Source: Bathynomus jamesi
Lineage: Eukaryota > Arthropoda > Malacostraca > Isopoda > Cirolanidae
DNA: 64,000 nucleotides
Assembly (NCBI GenBank): GCA_023014485.1
Contig: JAJOZX010001075.1
Location: forward strand, 416,501-480,500
Reading direction: 5' to 3'
The translations under genes were made by a program, and so were the position numbers. The notes beneath the pieces are model-generated. The model was not told where the DNA came from. It did no database searches and was given only the letters and a program-made list of their open reading frames with translations. Shown piece by piece: positions 33,568-44,439 of the stretch (its first letter is position 1; each line of letters begins with the position of its first letter).

Positions 33568-34183
33568 GTAATAATAATAATAATAATAATAGAATTTAAT
33601 AAAAGAGATAAATTTAATAGAAGAGATAAACTGGTTAAATAATATAAAATGATCAGGACAAAACAAAAATCTATTAAATTGATTTACTAATTAGTGTTTC
33701 TGAGTTTTAGATGCAATGAAAAAGGAACGTGAAATTGTGTTTTCCGAATGCAAAATGAGAACTCATTTCTGATGGGGGGAAAAGGCAGAGTCGGAAGAGT
33801 CAGCAGTTACAGTAGCAGGGTTGCCAGGTTTGGCTAATTTTAGCTAATTTGGCTAATTCCATTCATGGCTGGCTAAAGATATTTCGAAAGTACTAGCCAA
33901 CAACTTTTAGGCTAATTTTGGTTAATTGGGCCTATAACCATAAATCTGACTGAAATTTATATCTCGTTTTATATTTCTTTATCTTTTTATTTTATATATC
34001 TTATATACTACAAACTCATTTTTTATTAAAAATCGATTAATTCTCTTAATTGTAACAATTTTTTTTGGCGTCATAGTATAAAATCCTACAGATTTCAAAA
34101 TATTTTTGATTTGGCCAAAATTACTGTAGATCTATAAAAATTTATGTAGACCTGGCAATACAGCATCCGAGCCTGGCTGTGTC

Positions 34184-34387
34184 ACCATTCTGTTTTGGGC
34201 AAAAGTTAGAATCTATGAAAATGCTTTAGAATTAAAATGTTTCAAAGAACTTGCCGAAGTTGTACTTCATGCTATTTCTATTCCAATAAGCAATGCCTTT
34301 GTGGAACGCGTATTTTCTTTTCTGACAAATATTAAAAGTGAGAAGCGCAATAAAATAAATGCAAATACATTCGAATCTATTTTATGA
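34184..34387 (+). pseudogene. hAT transposase C-terminal fragment
   Basis: Open frame with ISIPISNAFVERVFSFLTNI ending at TGA 34385-34387, followed by further in-frame homology. The S/N-A-x-VER-x-FS motif is the hAT dimerisation region with the third catalytic Glu. It is a lineage different from the fragment at 7233, with Asn in place of Ser before Ala. Confidence 0.75.
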
Positions 34388-34474
34388 ATACGATCTCATT
34401 TAACTGTTAGACTAATGATCAATGCTGCAAGAATTTTAACGTTACAAAAAAGATTCTAAGTCTAATCACGCAAG

Positions 34475-34516
<42 letters not shown>

Positions 34517-34697
34517 GCACCCAAGGATGATGGGGCTCGACCCTGCAGTCCTTGTCATCCTTTGGTCTTTTTCCACTTCGACTGTCCCCTCTACCCTTTC
34601 TTTTTCCTCTGTCTTTCCTCTCACTTTTTCTTTGTTTTTCCGCCGAGATATGCCCTTTTAAATAGAGGCGAATCGGTTCTTCCCGAACTTAAAAAAA
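34517..34697 (+). repeat. Short retroposon-like repeat with A-tail, copy 1
   Basis: Starts GCACCCAAGGATGATGGGGC, has a C/T-rich middle and ends TTCCCGAACTT followed by A10 and (TA)n. It is repeated in reverse orientation at 41133-41325. A poly(A) end suggests a SINE or the 3' end of a LINE. GGTCGAGCCC (reverse of GGGCTCGACC) weakly resembles a B box. Confidence 0.6.
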
Positions 34698-34962
34698 AAA
34701 TATATATATATATATATATATGAAAAACGGAAAGTACCTTTCATTAAAACGTCCACGCTAAGCACCAGTGATAGTATGGTAACTTTGCCCAGCAGTAATG
34801 ATGCTAATATCGGTGAGAAGGATGAACATATCTTGGAGAATATCATTTCTACTGATTTTTAATTATTAACGTAAGTTTTGTTTTCAGTTATTACTCTTTG
34901 TGTTTGTATGTTTGTAAATTTTAATATACAATGTATATATTTATTTAGTTTAGTAAACAGGT

Positions 34963-34997
<35 letters not shown>

Positions 34998-35099
34998 TAT
35001 ATATATATAGGCTATACTGTAATTGGCTAAATTTGGCTAATTTAAAAGGGCAGTGTGGCTAATTTTACTTGAACCAACCTGGCAACCTTGTACAGTAGT

Positions 35100-35607
35100 T
35101 AGTCAGCGAGAGTGGAGAAGAGCGAGTTATAGGGAGAGGTCGTACGGCAGTCCTTCGGGAATTTCTTTCTTATTTTTATTTTAATGTCCACTCGTGCCCG
35201 TCGGAATTAGGGCCCGCTTTTAAGACGAATTCATAACAATAAAGAAAATTCAATTTCCTCCTAGGACATATTGAAAGGAAACTTTCCTTTCGGCCCCAGG
35301 CCTATTCTTGTCCCGCTCTGGCTAGGCCATCTTCATTTGCATAGGCCTACTTGAATTCTGATGAAACCCTATTCCCCGTTATTACTTGTATAACGCAAGT
35401 GAAATTTAATTTAATTTAAAAAAACATAAGCTTAAAAGTATAAAAACTTCGTTGTTTCATATCAGTGCAAATTTATATTTGTCGTTCAAAGGTAAAAAAA
35501 CCTACCGCTCAGAAAACCGGACCGCACTATTCTGACACAATAATAAAAGGTGTCTAGAAAATCACTAGAGAAAATCACTACAAAAAAAGAAAAACAACCC
35601 TGATAAC

Positions 35608-35655
<48 letters not shown>
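35100..35655. other. No gene seen
   Basis: Unique-looking AT-rich sequence between the hAT TSD and the Penelope-like element, with a (TA)n tract at 35613-35655. No motif recognised. Confidence 0.5.
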
Positions 35656-35658
<3 letters not shown>

Positions 35659-35958
35659 CGCAACCCACAAGGAAAAACAAAAAAGATTCCAAGATCTTTC
35701 GTTATTCAGAAGTACACCTCGACAGGGAACGAAAGGAGAAGGCGAGATGACCAAAATATATACAGCGGGACGGAAAAACAAAAAGATTAGCACATAATTA
35801 ATAAGAGTTAATGAGAAGCAGAAGGAATTTTAACAGGATATTGTCAATTTTATACATTCCCGCACTGTTATTGAAATTATTTTTAAATGGATAAATGCAC
35901 ATTCTAGGATATCCCTTTCAATTATATCTGTGTTTTTAACGAGCGCTTTAGAACTATC

Positions 35959-37579
35959 CTACTTGATACTCTGATCACATCTATACATATTGTTAAACAA
36001 TGCATTAGAAATATTTGCTGTTCTACACGCATATTTATGCTGTTTTACCCTAATATCTAACGTTTTACCCGTTTGGCCTATATTATATACTGAGTTACAT
36101 TGTGTACATCCGATCGAATACACACAACCAACCATATTATCCGGGCTATTCTTTATTAGGCGTGATTTAACAGTATTATTATACTTAAAGACTACATTGA
36201 TACCAATTGCTTTAAGTAAATTCGGAAGATATTGAAAATTAATATGGTAAGGTAGGTTAAGGATATTTTTACGCTCAAATTCTTTTACAGTTACACTATT
36301 ATAATACCTATTCTTGGGTTTCCTAAGGCAGTTGTCTAAAAATTAAATAGGATAACATAATTTAGTACCAATATCCATGATATTGCATAACTCGGAATCT
36401 AAAAATTCAGGACTGACAACTCTCAATGCTCTAAGAAACATAGCAGAGAAAATAGAAGATTTAATCGAGGGGTGATGGTGAGAATAAAAATGCACACACG
36501 AGTTATTATTAGTAGGCTTACAATAAACTTCAAATTTTAACTGATTAAAGCATCTCCGAATTTTTAGATCCAGAAAAGATAAGCTTCCATCATTTTCTTT
36601 TTCAACCGTGAACTTAATAGATGGGACTAAATTGTTGAGCCTACCAAGAAATAAGTCAATATTCAAATTATTAGGCCAAAGCCATAAAATATCATCTATA
36701 TACCTGTACCAAACAAGGTTAAAATTAACAATAGTAGGCAAAATGCTGCTTTCAAAAAATTCCATATATAAGTTAGCTAATACAGGTGAGAGTGGATTTC
36801 CCATCGCCAATCCAAACGACATAGCATAAAACTTATTTTCAAACTGGAATTTACAATCTTTGACACAAAGCTTAATTAACTCAATTAGAGTATTTTGTTG
36901 AACAGGGAAAGAATATTCAGAGGTCTTATCTTTTAAAAAATCAAGTAGGCCATCAACAGGGGCTTTTGTGAATAACGAGCATACATCAAAACTTACAAGT
37001 TTGAAATTAAGGTCATTAGGAAACTTCAGTTTGTCAATAAGATCCATGCTATTTACAATATGTGACTCGGAAATAGAGCCAACTAACGGCGTTAATAAGC
37101 TAACTAACCATTTAGATAGCTTATAGGTTACGGAGCCCACTGAGCTAACAATAGGCCTCATGGGATTATTAATTTTGTGTGTTTACACAAAACCGTACAA
37201 ATACGGTAGCGACGGATTGATACTAAGAAACTGCTTAAGAAAGCCCATTGTAGTTATTTTTTAATATTTCTTTTAATTTTCTGTTAAACATTTTATTAAC
37301 ATCCTCCAGTGGGTCTCTGTTTAAAGGTTTGTACGTATCGCGGTCACTCAATAAAGTATTCATCTTTTCAATCTAACTGTTTTTGTCCATGATGACGATC
37401 GAATTAGATTTGTCCGCTTTAGTAATATGTAATGAATCATTATTTTTAAGTGTTTTTAGGGCTTTTTCAAACCTCAAAGCATAATTCGATTCATACCTCG
37501 CATTAAAAGCACTATACACACAACGTTTCGGATATATTACTATGTTTTTCAAAATTGATAAAAGACTCAGCAATCAGTA
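35959..37579 (-). pseudogene. Penelope RT and GIY-YIG endonuclease (C-terminal part)
   Basis: From 37573 a stretch with HITKADKSNSIVIMDKN precedes a 272-codon RT segment (37161-36343). The RT segment has MRPIVSSVGSVTYKLSKW, SFDVCSLFTKAPVDGLL (catalytic Asp), GLAMGNPLSPVLANLYM, WYRYIDDILW (the YIDD active site) and LSFLDLKI. The frame breaks at 36343. A GIY-YIG endonuclease follows at about 36134-35959: GCVYSIGCTQCNSVYNIGQTG with Arg, His and Tyr further on, ending at a stop at 35959. The GIY is degenerate (SVYNIG). The enzyme would perform target-primed reverse transcription. At least three frame breaks are present. Confidence 0.85.
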
Positions 37580-37587
37580 AACTGCTG

Positions 37588-40224
37588 GGTACTTGTAGGT
37601 TATCTCCTCCCCACCAATTTTGACAGAATATTTTGGTTAAAACTAACGAAAATATCACGACTTAACCTAACCGATTATCTAGGGCGTACAGTTGATCTTT
37701 TACACTAGTCTGCGTCATTTTTGAGGTCAAGGTTTTTTAGTTGTTCTTTTATAAGTTTTGCATGCTGAATTCAAAAATGTAACTCATTTTGCTCAATCAG
37801 GTAAGGTTTTTATGCTATCTCAATTTAAAAAAAATTAGATAATCGTTATGGAATGAGCAAGTTTATTTTTTTAAAACAGACTTACATTTTAGCCAAGTGT
37901 TAGCCAAGCTCTATATAATAAACATACACAACTTATTTCTAATTACGATTGTCATTACTGTTTTTCAGCATGAATAGAATGTGCAAGAATGACCCAAACA
38001 GGTTCTGCTACATCTGTGGTAAAGTCACTATGTCAGACCGGCAGTCAAACATCACACATTTTGTGAGGAAAAGCTATCACGCCTACTTTGGAGTTAAACT
38101 TGGTGACCACGACAAAGCCTTTGCCCCTCACATATGCTGCAAAACGTGCGTTGAAAGTCTGCGGCGCTGGAGCCACAAGAAGGTAGAGTGTCTACCTGTT
38201 GGTATCCCAATGGTGTGGAGGGAAGGAAGAGATCATACTACTGACTGTTATTTCTATATGACAAACCTACAAGGTAAGTTAGTATGAATTTAGTATGAAT
38301 TTAATTTTATACTTACAAAAATATGCATGACAATATATGAGATATGTCTTTATCTTATCTTTATCTGTCTTTATCTGTTTCCTTTTAGGCATAAATCGAA
38401 AAAACAAGCAACACGTAAAGTATCCAGACGTGCCATCTGCCATAAAGCCAGTGCCTCATGGATGGACCAGAAATTCCAATTCCAACACCGCCCGACAACT
38501 TTGATTCGTCGTCCGACTCAGATGAAGAAATGGATGACAGTGACATATCTGGTACATACCAACCTACTGCCGAGACAAGTCAACCCAAACTCTTGAGCCA
38601 AGCTGAGTTGAACGATTTGACAAGAGATTTGTGCTTTTCCAAAGAATCTGCTCAGTTGCTAGGGTCACGTCTTCGCGAAAATCGTTTGTTAGCTCCAGAA
38701 ACAACATTCTTCTGGTATCGCAGCCGCGAAAAAGAGTTTCGAGAATATTTCACGTTGGACGAAGAAGCTTCGCTGGTTTACTGTAACAACGTCAACGGCC
38801 TCATTGCAGCTATGAGTTTAGCGTATGACCCTACAGAATGGCGGCTCTTCGTCGACTCCTCAAGCAGAAGCTTGAAAGCAGTACTACTCTACAATGGTAA
38901 CAAGGTCGCGTCTGTTCCGGTGGGTCACTCGGTGCAGATGACTCAAAGTTATAGTAACATGGAGCTTTTGCTAACTGCTTTGAAGTACAAACATCACAAT
39001 TGGATGATATGCGGAGACCTAAAGGTATGTTCGTGTCTACAAAAAATATATATATATATATATATTTATAGGTTATAGCCCTAGTGCTGGGTCTACAAGG
39101 CGGCTACACCAAATACCCCTGTTTTCTCTGTCTGTGGGACAGCTGAGCAGAGAAGCAACACTACGTACAACGCGACTGGCCAGCAAGACGTGGCCTGGAA
39201 CCAGGTTCGCACAACGTTCTGTCACACGCTCTCGTGAATCCGCAGATGATTCTACTTCCGCCGCTGCACATCAAGCTCGGACTTATGAAGAATTTCGTCA
39301 GAGCACTCAACAAAGAAAGCCGAGCTTTCGCTTTCCTGAATCAGAAATTTCCACGCGTCAGTGAGGACAAACTGAAAGCAGGTATTTTGACGGCCCTCAG
39401 ATCAGGGAGCTAATGAAAGATGCTAATTCGACGAAAGTCTGGAGGACAATGAGATCAATGCCTGGCTCGCATTCAAGTCCATTGTCACGAATTTTCTGGG
39501 CAACCACCGAAGTCCAGAGTACGAACGTGTTGTCGAGGAGCTCCTGCAGAGCTTCCAGGCTCTTGGTGCACGTATGTCCATAAAGATGCATTTTCTCAGC
39601 TCGCATTTAGACTACTTTCCGGACAACGGCGGTGATGTCAGCGAGGAGCAAGGACAGCGCTTCCACCAGGATATTCGAGTGATGGAAGAGAGGTACCAGG
39701 GCCGCTGGGATGTGAACATGCTCGCGGACTACTGCTGGTGCCTCAAGAGAGACGTTCCAGCTGTGGAACACAGACGAAAGTCTTTGAGAAAGCCCTTTCG
39801 TCCACATTAACTGTACTCGTGTACCATTTTTTATATACTTTGTACATTTTCTGTCAATTTAAGTCCGTTTTAAAAAAATAAACTTGCTAATTTCATAACG
39901 ATTATTCTCGAATTATCTATTTTTTTTAAAATTGAGATAGCATAAACACCTGACCTGATTGAGCAAAATGAGTTACATTTTTTAATTCAGCATGCAAAAA
40001 TTATAAAGGAACAACTAAAAAAACCTTGACCTCAGGAAAAAAAATTTCAAATGCAGACCAGTGATTATTAATTATAATGTTGTTTCTGGAATAGTATTTA
40101 CTATTTACTAATAGATCAACTGTACGCCCTTGATAATTGGTTAGGTTAAGTCGTGATATTTTCGTTAGTTTTAACGAAAATATTGTCAAAATTGGTGGTG
40201 GTGGGGATATAACCTACAAGTACC
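37588..40224 (+). mobile_element. Zinc-finger/RNase-H-like transposon, copy 2: long TIRs, 8-bp TSD
   Basis: Ends GGTACTTGTAGGTTAT and its complement are flanked by AACTGCTG at 37580-37587 and 40225-40232. Inverted repeats are exceptionally long: left 37588 to about 37890 and right about 39865 to 40224 align with one indel of about 60 bp. Shared blocks include AACTAACGAAAATATCACGA, CTTAACCTAACC and GAGGTCAAGGTTTTTTAG. The insertion lies inside a Penelope coding region, so the boundaries are independently confirmed. The one gene inside is on the plus strand. Confidence 0.88.
37970..39810 (+). pseudogene. Zinc-finger/RNase-H-like transposase candidate, copy 2
   Basis: ATG 37970 directly follows TTTTTCAGC, which suggests a 5'UTR intron. 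Exon 1 encodes the Cys/His module (FCYICGKV...HYAYFG-type spacing, GDHDKAFAPHICCKTC, then CYFYM) and ends at LQ|GTAAGT near 38272. Exon 2 starts after TTCCTTTTAG near 38388 and holds LTRDLCFSKESAQLLGSRL, WRLFVDSSSRSLKAVLL and ICGDLK. A 47-nt intron (39025-39071, AAG|GTATGT...TTATAG|GTT) interrupts the core and is absent in copy 1. Exon 3 has GLQGGYTKYPCFLCLWDS, HIKLGLMKNFV and the Glu in SEEQGQRFHQDI, ending at TAA 39808. Frameshifts near 38460 and in 39140-39440 break it. Confidence 0.65.
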
Positions 40225-40490
40225 AACTGCTGTGCTTTTTTGGGACAGAGAATCCTAACCCTAAAACCTAACGCACATTTCGTATTGAAGTCTAGCTCAT
40301 GGGGCGACAAGTTAACAATATTACTAAAATCACTTTTTTTAGTCCAGTAACTATTGAAAATTAAATCGTCCAGTCTAGTGTTTAATTTTCTGGTCTGAGT
40401 TCTGCATCTTCTACGTAAGTTGTTGTAAATATCGTCCAAAAGTGGACTTCTCCAAACAAGAAGGACGGTGAAAAAAATATGTCTTTTCAT
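40225..40490 (-). pseudogene. Penelope element, N-terminal ORF part
   Basis: Minus-strand frame with SPLLDDIYNNLRRRCRTQTRKL, an LDDLIFNSYW segment and ALGFRVRILCPKK. It continues, after the inserted transposon, into the RT part at 37579. The F-N-x3-LGL-x-F-like stretch before RT is typical of Penelope proteins. Confidence 0.7.
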
Positions 40491-40711
40491 ATTTCGGACT
40501 CTCCGTTCCTCCGTTAACTCTTGTTAATTATGTGCTAATCTTTTTGTTTTTCCGTCCCACTCTATATATTTTGGTAATTTCGCCTTCTCCCTTCATTCCC
40601 TGACGAGGTGCACTTCTGAATACACGAAAGGCCTTGGAATCATTTTTCTTTTTCCTTGTGAGTTTGCATATTATTCATTTCACGCGTTTAATTGTGATAT
40701 TCATCATATAC

Positions 40712-40762
<51 letters not shown>

Positions 40763-41071
40763 TTGAACATTGATGCATTATAGAAGCGAGTTCATAAACT
40801 GGTCTCCCGCTAAGTGAAAATCCCAGATGTGTCTTGGCTCATGAAACTCTCGAGGCAAGTTGTCAATCGGGCGACAAGATCGCATCTTGCGTAAGATGAA
40901 ACGTTTCGCAATCTTCCAATCTTCGTAAAAGTCTTCTTTTAAGACGCAAACCATTTATTAATTCATTTTCAATAGACATTTCGAATTTTTGCCAGAAAAT
41001 AAAGCCTACGTACGTTTTTATAGTCCCAACAGGTAAAGTGCGATCCATATAAAAAAAGGAAAATTTCTCTT

Positions 41072-41132
<61 letters not shown>

Positions 41133-41142
<10 letters not shown>

Positions 41143-41325
41143 TTAAGTTCAGGAAGAACCGATTCGCCTCTATTTAAAAGGGCATATCTCAGCGGAAAAA
41201 CAAAGAAAAAGGGAGAGGAAAGACAGGAAAAAGAAAGGGTGGAGGGGACAGTCGAAGTGGAAAAAGACCAAGGATGACAAAGACTGCAGGGTCGAGCCCC
41301 ATCATCCTTGGGTGCTAGGGCCGGG
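41133..41325 (-). repeat. Short retroposon-like repeat, copy 2, within (TA)n
   Basis: Reverse complement of 34517-34697 with a longer A-tract (about 18 T on the plus strand) next to (TA)n at 41079-41131. Additional 5' sequence of about 85 bp (reverse of 41326-41410) contains CGTGCTCTTGAGTGCTCTTTG. A further (TA)n lies at 41418-41466. Confidence 0.6.
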
Positions 41326-41412
41326 AGGGCGCACGTGAAACCTCCAGGAACAAGCACGTACAAACGAGCACAAAGAGCACTCAAGAGCACGAGCTTAGAA
41401 CCCCCTTGCGGG

Positions 41413-41466
<54 letters not shown>

Positions 41467-41472
<6 letters not shown>

Positions 41473-42640
41473 TTAAACATGTGACACTTTAAAAGGTTTG
41501 CATTCTTTTTTATTAATTGGTATTATCGGAGTTATAGAAATTTTTCTCTCTATATCGTCGAATATCGTTTTATATCAAATACGAGTGTATATATAGATTT
41601 TATAGTAACCTTATATTAATTTTTAGTATAACTTAGAGTAATGACCAAAGTGAAGGTCTTCTTTATCGAAATGTAATTAAAACTCTATCTTGCTCGCAAA
41701 AATTTGATTTCACAACTCGACAGTGCCTACGTTTTTACAAATAGACAGAAACTTATTTTAAAAATCCCAAGACGAATCACGACTCTACAAATGCCAAATA
41801 GACACTTTTAAAATCCCTTCCTATTGGTTTAACAATATTCCCACCCATTCTAAAGGATACCAATGGCAGTAGTAGCTTCGCTGGAACTGCCAAAGTCTAA
41901 TGAAGCGATTTGATCTATATAAATTAGTGCCCCCTTGTAGGTTGTCATTTTTATTTAGCCCCATACAAATTTTTGTGATATAAAAAGCGGTGCACAGCTT
42001 AAATCGGGGAAATCTGATTAATTTTTGGGGTTAGACGCGCTCCTCTTTAAATAATGCTGAAAGTAATCGGCGATTAAATGTTCGCTAACGTTATACTCGG
42101 TTGACTAATTTATAAGTTTATTTCATCTTTGTATTGTTTTGAACGTCAAATACTCGAGTGAAAAACTTTAATTTGTGGTGTCAGTAAAGAATTAATTACT
42201 TGAGATATTTAATAAAATTTTTTGCTGTTGAAATTAGTTTGAAATATTTTTGAGTGCATTTGCTTCATTTTTATTTGTAATTTCCTTCGAAACTGAAAAA
42301 TAATTTTTTCACTAAATTAACATTAAGATTGGAACCAAAATCGTTTATATTTCCTCCACTCATTTATCTTAAATTTGAATATTTGAAACTAAATATCAAG
42401 TGGAAAAGGACATCAATGCACTGATCAAAGTTTTACAATCCGAAAGGTCAAATTACACTGGTCTACAAATTTTGAAAAAGTTTGTACTTCGGAGATAAAA
42501 TGTGTTTCCTATTATGGATTTTGGGGTGCTGAAAACGAATATGACCATAAAAACAGTCGATTGGCTACAGTTTCCAAGAAAATTTAAGTTACACATTTTG
42601 CGTATATGTGCACCATATATTAGTAACATACCTGTATAAT
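41467..42640. other. No gene seen; contains probable left end of copy 3
   Basis: AT-rich sequence without convincing ORFs. AGTGCCCCCTTGTAGGTTGT at 41927-41946 is a candidate inverted terminus for the element below. Confidence 0.4.
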
Positions 42641-44420
42641 GTAGTCACTTATATTGATTCAACCCGTCGCTTCTTTGCTTGTCTCTTGTATTCAACTTCT
42701 GGAGCATCTGTTGTTATTGTCCAGCAGTAGTCTGCTAACAATAATGGACTCCATTTCCCCTGGTAGCGTTTGTCCATCGCTGAGATATCCTGGTGGAAAC
42801 GTTCACCATGTTCATAGCTGACTGCTCCGCAGTTGGCCGGAAAAAATTCCAGGTGCGAATGGAGGAAATGTATCTTTAAAGACATATTGCAGCCCATTTT
42901 TTGATAGGAGAACAGCAGGTTTTCCACCAGCTCCCTGTAATTGTCAGCTTTGGTATTTCCGAGAAAATTGGTTGCTACTAACCGGAAAGCATTCCACGCC
43001 GTCTTCTCCTCACCACCTAGGATACGGTCGAACTCCTCATCTCCAAGAAGCTCGCGGATCTGTGGACCAACAAATACACCCTCCTTGGTTTTTGCTTCAC
43101 TGAGCTTTAGGAATTTACCACCGAGGCACTTAAAAGCTGCCCCCGTTTTATCCATAGCCTTAACAAAATTTTTCATGACGCCCAGTTTGATGTGTAAGGG
43201 TGATAACAAAATCTTGCTCGATTCTACAAGTGGAGGATACTGAATATTTTTTGTTCCAGGTTCCAATGAGTGTCAGAGTGGCCAATCCTTCTTGATGTAA
43301 TGAGAAGTCCTAGCCCGACTATCCCATTCACACAGAAAACAGCAATACTTAGTGTAGCCCGACTGCAGTCGAAGATCTATCTACAACTTTGAATTCACCA
43401 CAAACCTGCTACTGATGTTTGTCATAGTTTATGCAGTTCATAAAGTTGCTTATACATCTTGTCATATGTTTCCTTCATGTGGACTGCATGACCAACTGGA
43501 ATTGATGGCAATACGTTGCCAACATGCAACAAAACAGCTTTTAGACTCAACTTCGATGAATCAATGAACAGTCTCCACTCATCAGGATTGTGAATAATGT
43601 TGAGAGCTGCCATCAGACCATCGATGTCGTTGCAAGCTACAAGGTCACCTTCCATGATGAAGAATGGGACAAAATCTTTTTGACGGTCACGAACTTACAC
43701 ACTCTAAAATTTTCAGCGAAGAGATTCCACTGCTGCAATCTGGAGCCCAACAGCTCTGCCTTACTCTTTGGCAGTTCTAAATCTCTGATAAGGTCGTTTA
43801 ATTCATTCTGAGTTATCATGTGCGGTTTAGAAGATGTCAAGTTATAAACAAATTCAGGGTCTTGTGAAGTTGAAGGCTCACAAGTTTCGCAGGTTCCTTC
43901 ATTCTCCTCGTCCTCTGACTCCAGGGAGAATGAGTGTGGGGGCTCAGGAACGGGTAGTCCTTCGCCGTGAGGTACTGTGCGTAAGCAGAAGGTATATTCG
44001 GATATTGTAAAATCCACTTTTTCTTCTTGCAAATACCTTTCTTGACTGGAGGCACCATGCAGAAATAACAATTGCTGACATGATCTGTTGGTTCCCTCCA
44101 CACCATTGGCAGTGCAAAAGGCATAGATTTCCTTTTCCGACTCAACCACTGGCGAAGGTTTGTTGCACAAGTATTGCAGCATATGTGTGGGGCCCAGCTC
44201 TTGTCCTGATCTCCAATCTTACAGCCAAAATAAAGGTGATAGGCTTTCGTAACCACGGCGGTTATAGCACGCTTTTGTGTTGCAAAAGTTAATTCTCCAC
44301 AAACATAACAGAAGTTATCTACACTGTTCACGCAATTACGAGGCATCTTTGTTCAAATTCGGCTGAAAAAAAATCAGTTTCTAAAGCAAAAACTAAAAAG
44401 AGTTTGACAAGGGTGCACTG
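41927..44420 (-). mobile_element. Zinc-finger/RNase-H-like transposon, copy 3 (putative limits)
   Basis: AGTGCCCCCTTGT at the left and AGTGCACCCTTGT (reverse of 44408-44420) at the right are near-identical inverted ends. CTTGTAGGTT also appears in the copy 2 terminus. No TSD was found, so the limits are tentative. The gene inside is the third family member. Confidence 0.45.
42649..44346 (-). pseudogene. Zinc-finger/RNase-H-like transposase candidate, copy 3
   Basis: ATG 44346 begins a Cys/His module (DNFCYVCGELTF, YHLYFGCKIGDQDKSWAPHICCNTC, MPFALPMVWREP, NCYFCM). A PHGEGLPVPEPP linker and an acidic stretch follow. Frameshifts near 44060 and 43690 precede the core: WRLFIDSSKLSLKAVLL and VGHAVHMKETYDKM. 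The second catalytic segment reads GEFK, so the expected Asp is Glu here. The last intact 205 codons (43266-42649) have HIKLGVMKNFVKAM, MGCNMSLKIHFLHSHL and Glu in SYEHGERFHQDI, with a basic KRQAKKRR tail. No intron is needed between module and linker. Confidence 0.6.
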
Positions 44421-44439
44421 TATGACTTCCGCGAATGAA

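Larger units (their letters stand above)
33816..35090 (+). mobile_element. Non-autonomous hAT element, 1.28 kb, 8-bp TSD
   Basis: Termini CAGGGTTGCCAGGTT and (reverse) CAAGGTTGCCAGGTT, with TACAGTAG at 33808-33815 and 35091-35098. GGCTAATTT motifs repeat in both sub-terminal regions. It keeps a C-terminal transposase fragment and has been invaded by a short retroposon at 34517 and (TA)n tracts. Confidence 0.88.
35656..40690 (-). mobile_element. Penelope-like element, interrupted by another transposon
   Basis: The minus-strand coding region carries a reverse transcriptase and a GIY-YIG endonuclease, the Penelope signature. Sequences at about 35660-35810 and 40505-40685 are inverted copies of each other (TTATGTGCTAATCTTTTTGT, CGAAAG...CTTGGAATC), fitting the LTR-like repeats that Penelope elements carry in direct or inverted order. 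The 2.64-kb transposon 37588-40224 splits it with an 8-bp TSD. Frameshifts make it inactive. Confidence 0.8.

Noticed and set aside
41076..41480. 134-codon minus ORF with Tyr-Ile runs
   Set aside because: Starts and ends in (TA)n and translates a non-coding retroposon-like repeat.
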